64,000 nt of DNA from Hymenobacter sp. CRA2 (GCF_002007105.1 NZ_MVBC01000006.1:1-64000); one strand, 5' to 3'. Numbered from the stretch's first letter, positions 34,368-43,702 are shown. Notes: a model not told the origin generated them from the letters alone. Made by a program: numbers and translations.

Positions 34368-34405
34368 CAAAAAAACGGCCGGCTCCCGCGAGGGAACCGG
34401 CCGTT
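34368..34405 (-). terminator. Intrinsic terminator of clpC (copy 3 of the module)
   Basis: AACGGCCGGCTCCC pairs with GGGAACCGGCCGTT; read on the minus strand it is followed by TTTTTTT. This is the native end of clpC from which the copies at 32884 and 33750 appear to derive. Confidence 0.9.
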
Positions 34406-34426
34406 CTTCATTTTACTCCAGGGTAC

Positions 34427-37024
34427 TTACTCGCCCTTCTTGCCTTCCGGCGACTCCGGCGTTTCGGCCGGCCGCTCGTCGCTGGCGAGGTTCGGAGCTT
34501 CGTCGCTCTTGTGCGAGCTGAACGTAAGTTCCTCCTTGCCTTCCTCAAAGTCAGCGGTGATGACGTCGCCCTGGGTCAGCTGAGCCTTCAGGATTTCCTC
34601 CGCAATTGGGTCTTCGATGTACTTCTGGATGGCCCGGTTCAGCGGACGCGCGCCATACTTCGGATCGTAGCCTTTCTCGGCCACGAAGGTCTTCGCGGCT
34701 TCGGTCAGCTCGATGCGGTAGCCCAGGGCCTGTACGCGCTGGCGCAGCTTAGCTAGCGAAATGTCGATGATGCGGAAGATGTCTTCCTTCTGCAGACCGT
34801 TGAACACGATAACGTCGTCCAGGCGGTTCAGGAACTCCGGTGCGAAGGTCTTGCGCAGCGCGCTGGCAATGGTGCCCTTCATCATCTCGTCCATGTTCTC
34901 CGTACGGGCCTTCGTGCCGAAGCCGATGCCCACGCCGAAGTCGGCCAGATCACGCGCCCCGATGTTCGAGGTCATGATGATGATGGTGTTGCGGAAGTCC
35001 ACCTTGCGGCCGAGGCCGTCGGTCAGGATACCGTCGTCGAGCACCTGCAGCAGCAGGTTGTACACGTCCGGGTGCGCCTTTTCGATTTCGTCGAGCAGGA
35101 TAACCGAGTACGGCTTGCGGCGGATTTTCTCCGTCAGCTGACCGCCCTCTTCGTAGCCCACGTAGCCGGGAGGCGCGCCCACTAGGCGCGATACGCTGAA
35201 TTTCTCCATGTACTCCGACATGTCGATGCGCACGAGCGAATCTTCCTTGTCGAAAAGGTAGGTAGCCAGCACCTTGGCCAGCTCCGTCTTACCTACGCCG
35301 GTCGGGCCGAGGAACACGAACGAGCCGATAGGCTTCTTCGGGTCTTTCAGGCCCACGCGGGTGCGCTGGATGGCCTTCACGAGCTGGGCAATGGCCTTGT
35401 CCTGGCCGATTACCTTGCCCTTCAGCTCCTCACCCATGTTGAGCAGCTTGGCGCTTTCGTTCTGGGCCACGCGGCTTACCGGGATGCCAGTCATCATGGC
35501 AATAACCTCGGCCACGTTTTCCTCCTTCACGGTGTAGCGCTTCTTCTTGGTCTCCTCTTCCCAGTTCTTCTTGGCCTGGTCGAGTTGCTCAATCAGCTTC
35601 TTCTCCGTGTCGCGCAGGCGGGCGGCTTCCTCGTACTTCTGCGACTTCACCACCGCGTTCTTCTCGCCCTTGATGTTCTCGATCTGCTCTTCGAGCTTCA
35701 CGATGTCCTCGGGCACCACGATGTTGTTGATGTGCACGCGGGCACCAGCCTCATCGAGGATGTCGATGGCTTTGTCCGGCAGGAAGCGGTCCGACATGTA
35801 GCGGTCCGACAGTTTCACGCACGCCTCAATGGCCTTATCGGTGTACACCACGTGGTGGTGGTCCTGATACTTGTCCTTGATGTTGTGCAGGATTTCGATG
35901 GTTTCCTCCGGCGTGGTCGGGTCTACCATCACCATCTGGAAACGACGGGCCAAAGCGCCGTCCTTCTCAATGTACTGACGGTATTCGTCCAGCGTGGTAG
36001 CGCCGATGCATTGGATTTCGCCGCGGGCCAGAGCCGGCTTGAACATATTCGAAGCATCCAGCGAACCGGAAGCGCCGCCGGCGCCCACAATGGTGTGCAG
36101 CTCGTCGATGAACAGGATAACGTCGGGTGACTTCTCCAGCTCGTTCATCACGGCCTTCATGCGCTCCTCAAACTGGCCGCGGTACTTGGTACCGGCTACC
36201 AGCGAAGCGAGGTCCAGCGTAACGACGCGCTTGTTGAAGAGCACGCGCGATACTTTCTTCTGCACGATGCGCAGGGCGAGGCCTTCGGCAATAGCCGTCT
36301 TACCTACGCCGGGCTCACCGATGAGAATCGGGTTGTTCTTTTTGCGGCGCGACAGAATCTGCGCTACGCGCTCGATTTCTTTTTCGCGGCCGACGATAGG
36401 GTCAAGCTTGTCGTCTTCGGCGAGCTTGGTCAGGTCGCGGCCGAAGTTATCGAGCACGGGCGTGCGCGACTTTTCGCCGGGCTTCTTGGCAGCAGCCGAG
36501 CCGGAGCCTTTGGACGAGCCAAACAATTTGTCGTTGTCGTCGTCGTCGGTGTCCGAGGGGCCCGAGGTCGGGTTTTGGCTGGTGTTACCGCCGTGGTAAT
36601 CCAGCGAGTCGCGTACGGATTCGTAGTTCACGTTGAACTTGCTCAGGATTTGGGAAGAAATGTTGTCTTCATCACGCAGAATCGAGAGCAGCAGATGTTC
36701 GGTGCCGATGATTTCGCTCTTGAAGATTTTGGCTTCGAGATACGTAATCTTCAGGACCTTTTCCGTCTGCTTCGTCAGCGGGATGCTGCCCGTTATACTG
36801 ATACCCTGGGTGGCAGTGTTACGAGTGGCTTGCTCGAGGGCGTATTTCAACTCCTCGACGGATACGCCGAGCTTCTTCAACAGAGCAATGGCAGTGCCTT
36901 CACCCTCCCGAATCATTCCCAGCAACAGGTGCTCGGTGCCTATATAGTCGTGGCCGAGTCGGATGGCTTCCTCCCGACTCAGGGAGATGACCTCCTTGAC
37001 TCTATTTGAGAATTTCGCTTCCAT
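34427..37024 (-). CDS. clpC: ATP-dependent Clp protease ATP-binding subunit ClpC
   Basis: An 865-residue AAA+ unfoldase that delivers substrates to ClpP. Two Clp-N repeats occupy residues 1-150, then a Ser/Asp/Asn-rich linker (150-190). AAA-1 has Walker A GEPGVGKTAIAEGL; a UVR/coiled segment with KYEEAARLRDTEKKLIEQL follows; AAA-2 has GPTGVGKTELAK and LLDEIEKAHPDVYNLLLQVL. The C-terminus is a charged tail ending GKKGE. No McsA/McsB-type genes are adjacent. Confidence 0.97.
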   Translation of the reverse strand: MEAKFSNRVKEVISLSREEAIRLGHDYIGTEHLLLGMIREGEGTAIALLKKLGVSVEELKYALEQATRNTATQGISITGSIPLTKQTEKVLKITYLEAKIFKSEIIGTEHLLLSILRDEDNISSQILSKFNVNYESVRDSLDYHGGNTSQNPTSGPSDTDDDDNDKLFGSSKGSGSAAAKKPGEKSRTPVLDNFGRDLTKLAEDDKLDPIVGREKEIERVAQILSRRKKNNPILIGEPGVGKTAIAEGLALRIVQKKVSRVLFNKRVVTLDLASLVAGTKYRGQFEERMKAVMNELEKSPDVILFIDELHTIVGAGGASGSLDASNMFKPALARGEIQCIGATTLDEYRQYIEKDGALARRFQMVMVDPTTPEETIEILHNIKDKYQDHHHVVYTDKAIEACVKLSDRYMSDRFLPDKAIDILDEAGARVHINNIVVPEDIVKLEEQIENIKGEKNAVVKSQKYEEAARLRDTEKKLIEQLDQAKKNWEEETKKKRYTVKEENVAEVIAMMTGIPVSRVAQNESAKLLNMGEELKGKVIGQDKAIAQLVKAIQRTRVGLKDPKKPIGSFVFLGPTGVGKTELAKVLATYLFDKEDSLVRIDMSEYMEKFSVSRLVGAPPGYVGYEEGGQLTEKIRRKPYSVILLDEIEKAHPDVYNLLLQVLDDGILTDGLGRKVDFRNTIIIMTSNIGARDLADFGVGIGFGTKARTENMDEMMKGTIASALRKTFAPEFLNRLDDVIVFNGLQKEDIFRIIDISLAKLRQRVQALGYRIELTEAAKTFVAEKGYDPKYGARPLNRAIQKYIEDPIAEEILKAQLTQGDVITADFEEGKEELTFSSHKSDEAPNLASDERPAETPESPEGKKGE

Positions 37025-37084
37025 GCAGATAAGGTGAGAAAGAATCCGGATACGCGCAAACGGGTGGCACCGGATATCAAATAC

Positions 37085-37753
37085 TTAAACCGGCTCTTGG
37101 GGCAGAAGGTTCGCCGCCGGTGAGGGGGCCGGCACGAGGTAGTGGCCAGCCGCCGGACCCACTGCGAATAACAGGTCCAGCACGCTCAGGCCGGGTACAA
37201 ACGCCGCGCCAAAGCACTGCCGATAGGGTCCGCGGAGCCCGGCACCTGACGCTGTGTCAGGCAGGACTTTAGGACTCAGCCAATCCCGCCGATCAAGCAA
37301 GGTTTCGGGCGAGTAGCTAGCGTGCCACCCGGCCGTAAACGCTACCGGCAAAGGAAGGCGCAGGCAGCACAAGACGAGGCGCAGCAAGGCAAGGTTCAGA
37401 TCAAAGAGCCGGTCGGGTTTGCTTACGTAGATATCGTGGAAATAGTCGGCGTAGTACTCAAAAAAAGAGCTGTTGCCGTACGCCGTCTGCAGGGTGCGCC
37501 AGTGGCGGTGCACCCAATTCTGGCGGTAATCTATTTCCAGCTCGTCAATACCGACCTTCTCGGAACGGTTGCCATCGATGACGGGGACGGTGAGTGGCTG
37601 CACGCCCTGGGCCGTGAGCACGAGGCAGCGGTTGCGGTAGGTTTGCTTGCGGTAGTGCTCGTGCCGCTCCAGCAACAGCCGGTCGGCCGAGAGAAGTTCA
37701 GCGAAGAAAGCGACCGGGGGGCAATAGGACAGCTCAAAAAGGACCGTGGACAT
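37085..37753 (-). CDS. WbqC family protein
   Basis: A 222-residue protein matching WbqC: LSYCPPVAFFAELLSADRLL, ERHEHYRKQTYRNRC, LTVPVIDGNRSEKVGIDELE, and WVHRHWRTLQTAYGNSSFFEYY. The family is found with O-antigen or glycan genes and in many Bacteroidota genomes; its reaction is not established. The C-terminal third is more variable. It is divergent from the gene at 37905. Confidence 0.9.
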   Translation of the reverse strand: MSTVLFELSYCPPVAFFAELLSADRLLLERHEHYRKQTYRNRCLVLTAQGVQPLTVPVIDGNRSEKVGIDELEIDYRQNWVHRHWRTLQTAYGNSSFFEYYADYFHDIYVSKPDRLFDLNLALLRLVLCCLRLPLPVAFTAGWHASYSPETLLDRRDWLSPKVLPDTASGAGLRGPYRQCFGAAFVPGLSVLDLLFAVGPAAGHYLVPAPSPAANLLPQEPV

Positions 37754-37904
37754 TGTGGCAGGAAATGAGCGGGCGAAAGTAGGGGATTGGTCTGGTTAAG
37801 CTGGCCGCTGCGGCGGAGTCGTAGGCTCGATTTTACTGAACTTGTTGCACTTCGGTCGGCTTTTTGCGTTCTACGCGCAGATTCACCCGCTTTCGTTGCC
37901 TCTG

Positions 37905-38789
37905 ATGCTCTCACGCCCGCGCTTCCTCCTGCTGCCCCTGCTGTTCGTTCTGCTGACCGCACTGTCGGCCGCTGCCGCCTCGCCTACGCTGCTCGTGGAT
38001 GTGGCCCGCTTCCGGCCTTTGGCGGCCGGCGACAACTACGAAGTGGAGCTGTACCTGACCGTGCCTGGCAACGGGCTCACCTACATCAAGCGCACCCGCG
38101 ACACCTACCAGGCTGGTGCCACGGTGGCCTTATATGTACTGACGGCCGATGGCAAGCCGGTGCACTCCGAAACCATCACCATCAAGCCGCCGGTCATCAG
38201 CGACACGACTATCGGGCTGAAGAACCCGCAGAGCTTTCTGCGCCGGCTGACGCTGCGCGGCGGGCAGTACACTGTGAAAGCCGAGTTGAAGGATCTGTAC
38301 CGCAAAACTGCCGCTACCTTCAAGGTAGAGGAGCCCCTGGCACTGGACTTTTCGGTTACCGCGCCTACGCTTAGCGACATCGTGTTTCTGGCCAAAGCAG
38401 CCGGCAAGACCACGGAACAGAGCAATTTTACCCGCGGCGGCTACTCGCTGACACGCACGCCGGCCGGCAACTATGGCCGTGGGGCCGAGCAGCTGTATTT
38501 CTACTTCGAGCTCTACAACGCCCCGGCCAGCCAGCCGCTGAAACTGCATTACCACCTCGAATCGGAAGAAGGGGCGGCCGCAGATGCCGACGCCAGCATT
38601 GCACAGGCCAAATCGGGCCGGCCAACGGCGGTAGCGGGTGAGTTCCCGCTGGGGCCGTTGCCTTCGGGACTATACACGCTGACGGTGGAGGTGCGCACGG
38701 CCGCGGGCAAGGTGCTGGCCTCGCGCAAGGCGCAGCTCAACCGCACCAAGGAAGAGTACGCGCCGGCGGGTGCATCTTTGCCCCGATGA
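37905..38789 (+). CDS. Hypothetical exported beta-domain protein
   Basis: A 294-residue protein with a signal peptide (LLLPLLFVLLTALSAAAA). Two beta-sandwich-like regions follow, about 25-160 and 165-290. The opening with FRPLAAGDNYEVELYLTVPG resembles the N-terminal region of GWxTD-type proteins of Bacteroidota, but the GWxTD part is absent. Its stop overlaps the start of the acyltransferase gene (ATGA), so the two are translated together. Confidence 0.72.
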   Translation: MLSRPRFLLLPLLFVLLTALSAAAASPTLLVDVARFRPLAAGDNYEVELYLTVPGNGLTYIKRTRDTYQAGATVALYVLTADGKPVHSETITIKPPVISDTTIGLKNPQSFLRRLTLRGGQYTVKAELKDLYRKTAATFKVEEPLALDFSVTAPTLSDIVFLAKAAGKTTEQSNFTRGGYSLTRTPAGNYGRGAEQLYFYFELYNAPASQPLKLHYHLESEEGAAADADASIAQAKSGRPTAVAGEFPLGPLPSGLYTLTVEVRTAAGKVLASRKAQLNRTKEEYAPAGASLPR

Positions 38790-39685
38790 ATCATGCCAAG
38801 CCCACGCGCAACTTCGCGTGGTACTACCTCCCGCTCGAATGGCTGCTGCTGGGCCTCTCCAGCCTGCCTATGCCCGTGCTCTACGTCGTAGCCGACGGCT
38901 TTTATTTGCTGCTGCGCTTCGTGCTGCGCTACCGCCAGAAAGTGGTGCTGCAGAACCTGCGCAACTCCTTTCCGGAGAAGAGTGAAGCTGAAATTACCGG
39001 CCTGCAGCACGGCTTTTACCGCCACTTCGCCGACCTCATTGTCGAAATACTCAAGCTGGCCACCATCAGCAAGGAGGAGCTGAGCCAGCGGGTAACCTTG
39101 TACGGCCACGAACAGATAGCCCACTACTTCGATCAGAACCGCACGGTTATCACCTTCGGCTCGCACGCCGGCAACTGGGAGTGGATTCTGCCGGCTGGGG
39201 CGTTGTTTTACCCCGGCAAGCTGGACGGGGTGTACAAGCCACTCAACAACAAGTTCTTCGACTACTTCGTGTACCGGCTGCGCAGCCGTACCGGCGCCGG
39301 GCTGGTGCCCATGCGCGAAACGGTGCGCCACATGGAGGAGCGCCGCGGCCAGGGAAACTCGCTGTGCATGCTCTCGGACCAAAGTCCGCAAAAAAGCAAA
39401 TACGCGTACTGGACCACGCTGCTGCACCAAGATACTGCTTTCTACACGGGTGCCGACCGGCTAGCGGTGCAGTTTAATTGCCCGGTGTTCTACGGTAGCA
39501 TTCGGCGCATCCGGCGCGGCTACTACGGGCTGTGGTTGGAGCAGGTCTACGACGGCGAGTCGCCGCTCGACCTGAGCCAGCACCCCATCACGGAGGCCTT
39601 TGCCCGCCGCATCGAGCGCGACATCCGGGAGCGGCCGACGGACTACCTCTGGTCGCACCGCCGCTGGAAGCTCAAAAAAGATTAA
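38786..39685 (+). CDS. Lauroyl/lysophospholipid acyltransferase (LpxL/HtrB type)
   Basis: A 299-residue inner-membrane acyltransferase. The catalytic HX4(D/E) motif is FGSHAGNWEW, and LSDQSPQKSKY and FVLRYRQKVVLQNLRNSFPE are typical of LpxL/HtrB late acyltransferases of lipid A. An N-terminal hydrophobic segment (LEWLLLGLSSLPMPVLYVVA) anchors it. It overlaps the upstream gene by four bases. Confidence 0.92.
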   Translation: MNHAKPTRNFAWYYLPLEWLLLGLSSLPMPVLYVVADGFYLLLRFVLRYRQKVVLQNLRNSFPEKSEAEITGLQHGFYRHFADLIVEILKLATISKEELSQRVTLYGHEQIAHYFDQNRTVITFGSHAGNWEWILPAGALFYPGKLDGVYKPLNNKFFDYFVYRLRSRTGAGLVPMRETVRHMEERRGQGNSLCMLSDQSPQKSKYAYWTTLLHQDTAFYTGADRLAVQFNCPVFYGSIRRIRRGYYGLWLEQVYDGESPLDLSQHPITEAFARRIERDIRERPTDYLWSHRRWKLKKD

Positions 39686-39760
39686 GAGTTAAAGAGTTGG
39701 GGAGTTTATGAGTTATGGGTCCGAAACGACCAACTCATAAACTCCCCAACTCTTTAACTC
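39686..39760. repeat. Perfect 29-bp inverted repeat between convergent genes
   Basis: The arms 39686-39714 and 39732-39760 are exact reverse complements (GAGTTAAAGAGTTGGGGAGT in the left arm) around a 17-nt loop. It sits between the convergent acyltransferase and Sua5 genes, just past each stop, and could act as a bidirectional terminator, though it is much longer and more AT-rich than other terminators here. Confidence 0.85.
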
Positions 39761-39766
39761 GCAAAC

Positions 39767-40396
39767 TCACAGATACTGTTCAATGTCGCCGGCACCCTGG
39801 CGGATGACCTCGAAGTCTTCGGTGGTGCAGTCGACCACGGTGCTGGCTATGTTGTTGCCGTAGCCGCCGTCGATGACCAGGTCCACGAGCGGGCGGTACT
39901 TCTCGAAAATCAGCTCCGGGTCGGTGCTGTACTCAATGATGGTGTCGTCGTCGTGCACCGACGTGCTGACGATGGGGTTGCCCAGCTCGCGCACCAGGGC
40001 GAGGCTGATGGCGTTGTCGGGCACGCGGATGCCGACGGTCCGGCGCTTTACGCCGCCGTATTTGGGCGCTTTGGCACTGGCTTCGAAGATGAAGGTGAAC
40101 GGGCCCGGCAGGGCTTTCTTCAGCAGCTTGTACACGGGCGTGCTGATGCCGTGGGCGTAGTCGCTGATATGGGAGAGGTCGGAGCAGATAAAGGACAGAT
40201 TGGCCTTATCGGGCTTCAGGCCGCGGATGCGGCAGAGCTTTTCCACGGCGCGCTGGTTGGTGATGTCGCAGCCGAGGCCATAAATGGTATCGGTAGGGTA
40301 GATGATGACGCCCCCTTGGCGCAGCACCTCTACGGCCTGTTGAATTTTGTTCTGGGGCGGATTATCGGGGTGGATGCGCAGCAGGGTAGCGGCCAT
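39767..40396 (-). CDS. L-threonylcarbamoyladenylate synthase (Sua5/YrdC type)
   Basis: A 209-residue YrdC-domain protein that makes threonylcarbamoyl-AMP for the t6A37 tRNA modification. Motifs: GGVIIYPTDTIYGLGCDITN, KLCRIRGLKPDKANLSFICS, the PGPFTFIFEA segment and TVGIRVPDN. It is the short form, without a Sua5 C-terminal domain. It converges on the acyltransferase gene. Confidence 0.92.
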   Translation of the reverse strand: MAATLLRIHPDNPPQNKIQQAVEVLRQGGVIIYPTDTIYGLGCDITNQRAVEKLCRIRGLKPDKANLSFICSDLSHISDYAHGISTPVYKLLKKALPGPFTFIFEASAKAPKYGGVKRRTVGIRVPDNAISLALVRELGNPIVSTSVHDDDTIIEYSTDPELIFEKYRPLVDLVIDGGYGNNIASTVVDCTTEDFEVIRQGAGDIEQYL

Positions 40397-40562
40397 ACAT
40401 AGTCGGGGCTTAGGTGAAACAAGGGCGGCTTAGTTACACAATCCCTCTATGACGCGCAAGCCCACGGCGGAGTTGCCTTTTTCTCGGCCGCGCGCTGACT
40501 GCTTCGGCACGGCGGATGGCGGCATTCGGTTGTCGGCCCGCCGCGAACGAGCACAAACGCCT

Positions 40563-40570
40563 TACTTTTG
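40563..40570 (+). promoter_or_regulatory. Bacteroidetes -7 box upstream of mltG
   Basis: TACTTTTG fits TAnnTTTG, about 77 bp before the mltG start. No well-spaced -33 TTG is obvious. Confidence 0.4.
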
Positions 40571-40646
40571 ACTACGCAATGCTGCCGCGGGCGCCGCCAC
40601 ATGGTCGGGGCCGGGCAGCTACGCTGGTTCTGCTACCTTTCCTCCA

Positions 40647-41720
40647 ATGCCAACTCCCGCCGAGTACCGCGCCCGCGCCACCCGCCGCCGCAACCGCTTT
40701 GCCTACCCCCTGGGCATTTTCGGTATTCTCCTGATTACGTTTTCGTACTACGCTTACCAGATTTTCTTCACGCCCAACGTGGAAACCAAGGGCCACCCGA
40801 CCTACGTGGTAGTGCGCCCGGGCCAGAGTTCCAAGGCCGTGCTCGACAGCATTGACGGCAGCGGCGTCATCATCGACAAACTCTCGCTGCACTTCGTGGC
40901 GCGGCTCATGAAGTACGACCAGCTGGTGAAGCCCGGCCGCTACGAACTCAAGGACGGCTACACCAACCGCCAGCTGATCAACGACCTGCGCCGCGGCATT
41001 CAGGCGCCCCTGAAGCTAACCTTCCAGAACATTCGCCTGCGCCGCGACTTGGGCCAGAAGCTCAGCCAGAGCTTTGCTGCCCGCCCGCAGGAGTTTGACT
41101 CGCTGCTGAGCAGCAACAGCTACGCCCAGTCCCTGGGCTTCAAGGACACGACGGCCCTGCTCACCATGTTCATCCCGAACACCTACGAGCTGTACTACAC
41201 CACGCCGCCGAAAAAGGTGATGAACCGTCTGAAAGAGGAGTACGAGCGGTTTTGGACACCCGCTCGCGACGCCAAGGCTAAGGCCCTGGGGCTGAGTCGC
41301 GCCGAAGTAAGCACCCTGGCCAGCATCGTGGAGGCCGAGCAGCAGCAGCACCCCGACGAGCGGCCCCGCGTGGCCGGCGTGTACCTGAACCGTCTCAAGC
41401 GCGGCCAGAAGCTGCAGGCCGACCCCACGGTGGTGTACGCCAACGGTGACTTTGGCATCCGCCGCGTGCTCAACGTGCACCTGCAGAAGGATTCGCCCTA
41501 CAACACCTACAAGTACGCCGGCTTGCCACCTGGCCCCATCAACCTGCCCAGCATCACCAGCATCGACGCGGTGCTCAACCCCGAGCAGCACAACTACTAC
41601 TACTTCTGCGCCCGCGAGGACTTCAGCGGTTACCATGCCTTCGCCGCCACCGAGCGGGAGCATATCCTGAACGCCCGCCGCTACCAGGCCGCGCTGAACC
41701 GCAGCGGGATTATGAAGTAA
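40647..41720 (+). CDS. mltG: Endolytic transglycosylase MltG
   Basis: A 357-residue inner-membrane protein that cuts growing peptidoglycan strands. One membrane segment (YPLGIFGILLITFSYYAY) precedes a LysM-like region and the YceG domain with FIPNTYELYY, the catalytic Glu in LASIVEAEQQ, VYLNRLKRGQKLQADPTVVY and YAGLPPGPINLPS. It is followed after 9 bp by a small membrane protein gene, then a thioesterase and a BrkB-type gene. Confidence 0.95.
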   Translation: MPTPAEYRARATRRRNRFAYPLGIFGILLITFSYYAYQIFFTPNVETKGHPTYVVVRPGQSSKAVLDSIDGSGVIIDKLSLHFVARLMKYDQLVKPGRYELKDGYTNRQLINDLRRGIQAPLKLTFQNIRLRRDLGQKLSQSFAARPQEFDSLLSSNSYAQSLGFKDTTALLTMFIPNTYELYYTTPPKKVMNRLKEEYERFWTPARDAKAKALGLSRAEVSTLASIVEAEQQQHPDERPRVAGVYLNRLKRGQKLQADPTVVYANGDFGIRRVLNVHLQKDSPYNTYKYAGLPPGPINLPSITSIDAVLNPEQHNYYYFCAREDFSGYHAFAATEREHILNARRYQAALNRSGIMK

Positions 41721-41729
41721 TAACACTTC

Positions 41730-42089
41730 ATGCAACTCGAGCTTAGTACTGCACAGCTACGCCGGATGCACCGCCCGATGGTGCTGGTCGTGAACTTGCT
41801 GAGCGTCTTATTCGGGGCTTATACCTGCTACCAGCAGGCTTATTATCACGGCGACGGGTTTGGTAACCTGCCAACCGACGCGCCCGAATGGATTCAATCT
41901 GTCAAGCACAGCTTGTGCGTGACGGTTTCGCTTTCACCTTGGGTAGTTGGTATCTGGTTGGGCCTCAGTGTGACGTCCATAGTATACGCCAGCGGATGGC
42001 GGGCCGCAGCCCTTGGCCTGCTGACTGTCCTTACCTTGCTGCTCTACGCTTTCAGCTTATTCGTCTTTGGTAGCTACATCTGCTGGTAA
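41730..42089 (+). CDS. Small hypothetical membrane protein
   Basis: A 119-residue protein with three hydrophobic segments (about 18-38, 66-86 and 92-115). No family is recognised. It starts 9 bp after mltG, so it is probably translated from the mltG transcript. The C-terminus ends in a Cys-Trp pair. Confidence 0.7.
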   Translation: MQLELSTAQLRRMHRPMVLVVNLLSVLFGAYTCYQQAYYHGDGFGNLPTDAPEWIQSVKHSLCVTVSLSPWVVGIWLGLSVTSIVYASGWRAAALGLLTVLTLLLYAFSLFVFGSYICW

Positions 42090-42125
42090 TGCCGGCTTGT
42101 AGCAAGCCTGCGTAAACTCTCTGCC

Positions 42126-42536
42126 ATGTACTCTTCCGACGTTCACATCCGCGTCCGCTACGCCGAAACCGACCAGATGGGCTACGTGTACCACGGCAAC
42201 TTTGCCGCGTACTTTGAAGTAGCCCGCACCGAAGCCTTCCGCCAGCTGGGCATCAGCTACAAGGAAATGGAGGCCGAAGGCGTGGGAATGCCGGTAGGGG
42301 AGCTGCGCATCAAGTACAAGCGCCCCGCCCGCTACGACGACCTGCTGCGCGTGCGCATGCTGCTGCGCGAGATGCCGCAGGGCTCCCGCGTGCTCTTCGA
42401 GTATGAAATCTACAACGAGGCCGACGAGCTGCTCACCGAAGGCTCCACGCTGATGGTGTTCGTCAACGGCAGCACGGGCCGGCCCACGGCCATGCCCCAG
42501 CACGTGCTCGACGGCATCCGGCCGTATTTTAGTTGA
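42126..42536 (+). CDS. Acyl-CoA thioesterase (YbgC/4HBT fold)
   Basis: A 136-residue hotdog-fold thioesterase. The catalytic Asp lies in VRYAETDQMGYVYHGNFAAY, the 4HBT/YbgC active-site pattern. The rest, with KYKRPARYDDLLRVRMLL and FEYEIYNEADELLTEGSTLM, is standard. It hydrolyses acyl-CoA; the chain length cannot be told. Confidence 0.93.
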   Translation: MYSSDVHIRVRYAETDQMGYVYHGNFAAYFEVARTEAFRQLGISYKEMEAEGVGMPVGELRIKYKRPARYDDLLRVRMLLREMPQGSRVLFEYEIYNEADELLTEGSTLMVFVNGSTGRPTAMPQHVLDGIRPYFS

Positions 42537-42542
42537 CAGCAA

Positions 42543-42624
42543 TTGAGTTTTCAGGTGTCAGGCTGGTGTTATGTGCCCGGAAGCCAACGGGCCTGCCGCC
42601 TGACAACCCGCAACTGACAACTCG
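42543..42624. repeat. Imperfect inverted repeat before the BrkB gene
   Basis: TGTCAGGC pairs with GCCTGACA and the outer TTGAGTTTTCAG with CTGACAACTC (approximate), around an inner GCCCG/CGGGC hairpin. It fills most of the 91-bp gap between the thioesterase and BrkB genes. Confidence 0.5.
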
Positions 42625-42627
42625 CTC

Positions 42628-43599
42628 ATGAACCTACCCGACCGTTACCGCAAGGCCCTGGTAATTCGGCGCCGCCGTACGTACCGCCGCTTCATCCAGT
42701 GGCTGGGGGGCTTTCGGCTGCGCGGCGGCGCTTCGCTGTACGACGTGGTCGACCGGATGCTCTACGAGCTGCGCTTCGACTCCCTGACCAAGCGCAGCTC
42801 CTACATGGCCTTCAACTTCACGGTGGCCGTGTTTCCCACCATCATTTTCCTGTTCACGCTCATCCCGTACCTCTCCAAGACGGTGCCGGGCATGGACATC
42901 GACATCCTGCAGTTTCTGGGCGACATCATGCCCCGCGAGATGTACGCCGCCACCCGCGAAACCATCGAGGACATCGTCAAAATCCCGCACGGCGGGTTGT
43001 TGTCCTTCGGTTTTGCCGCCGCGCTGGTGCTCAGCTCTAACGGCATCATGGCCCTGCTCGATGCCTTCGACAAGAAGCACAGCATCTTCAAGCGGCGCTC
43101 TTACCTACGCAAGCGCGTCATTGCCACGGTGCTGACGGTGGTGTTGTCGCTGGCGCTGCTGGTATCCCTGGCCGGCATCTTCTTCGGTACCTACATCATC
43201 GACGGGCTGGTGTACTACGAGATAGTGCCCGAGCGGCTCACCGAGCTGCTGATTACCGTGCTGCGCTACGGCTCGGTGCTCGGGCTCTTCCTATTCGTGA
43301 CGTGCATGATTTACTACTACGTGCCGGCCGTGCAGGACCGGTGGCCGTTTCTATCGGCTGGGGCCGTGGTAGCCACCATCCTGATTCTGCTGGTGTCGTT
43401 TCTATTCGTGCTCTACGTCAAGATCTTCGACAGCTACAACCACTTCTACGGCTCCATCGGTACGCTCGTGGGCTTCATGGTCTGGCTGGATTTCGTGTGC
43501 ATGACGCTGATCCTGGGATTCGAAGTCAACGTGAGCGTGGACGCCGTAACCGGCCGCGGCAAAGTCCGCCATCGGGAAGAAGACCACGGAGCGGCGTAA
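42628..43599 (+). CDS. YihY/BrkB family inner-membrane protein
   Basis: A 323-residue protein with about six membrane segments and the YihY pattern: SSYMAFNFTVAVFPTIIFLF, PREMYAATRETIEDIV, SSNGIMALLDAFDKKH and FYGSIGTLVGFMVWLDFVCM. The N-terminus is basic. The older label 'ribonuclease BN' is not supported for this family. Its transport or structural role is not settled. Confidence 0.9.
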   Translation: MNLPDRYRKALVIRRRRTYRRFIQWLGGFRLRGGASLYDVVDRMLYELRFDSLTKRSSYMAFNFTVAVFPTIIFLFTLIPYLSKTVPGMDIDILQFLGDIMPREMYAATRETIEDIVKIPHGGLLSFGFAAALVLSSNGIMALLDAFDKKHSIFKRRSYLRKRVIATVLTVVLSLALLVSLAGIFFGTYIIDGLVYYEIVPERLTELLITVLRYGSVLGLFLFVTCMIYYYVPAVQDRWPFLSAGAVVATILILLVSFLFVLYVKIFDSYNHFYGSIGTLVGFMVWLDFVCMTLILGFEVNVSVDAVTGRGKVRHREEDHGAA

Positions 43600-43671
43600 T
43601 TTTTTGGCGCTGATTGCCAAGCTGGTGCAGCGGCAACAGGCCGCGGCGGCGGATTTTTTTGTGCTGGCTAC

Positions 43672-43702
43672 TTGCGCTACCTGTATCTGCCTACTACTTT
43701 TG
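43672..43702 (+). promoter_or_regulatory. Promoter of tRNA-Ser(CGA)
   Basis: TTG at 43672-43674, a 20-bp spacer, and TACTTTTG at 43695-43702 match the Bacteroidetes -33/-7 pattern. The tRNA starts 29 bp after the -7 box. Confidence 0.6.
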
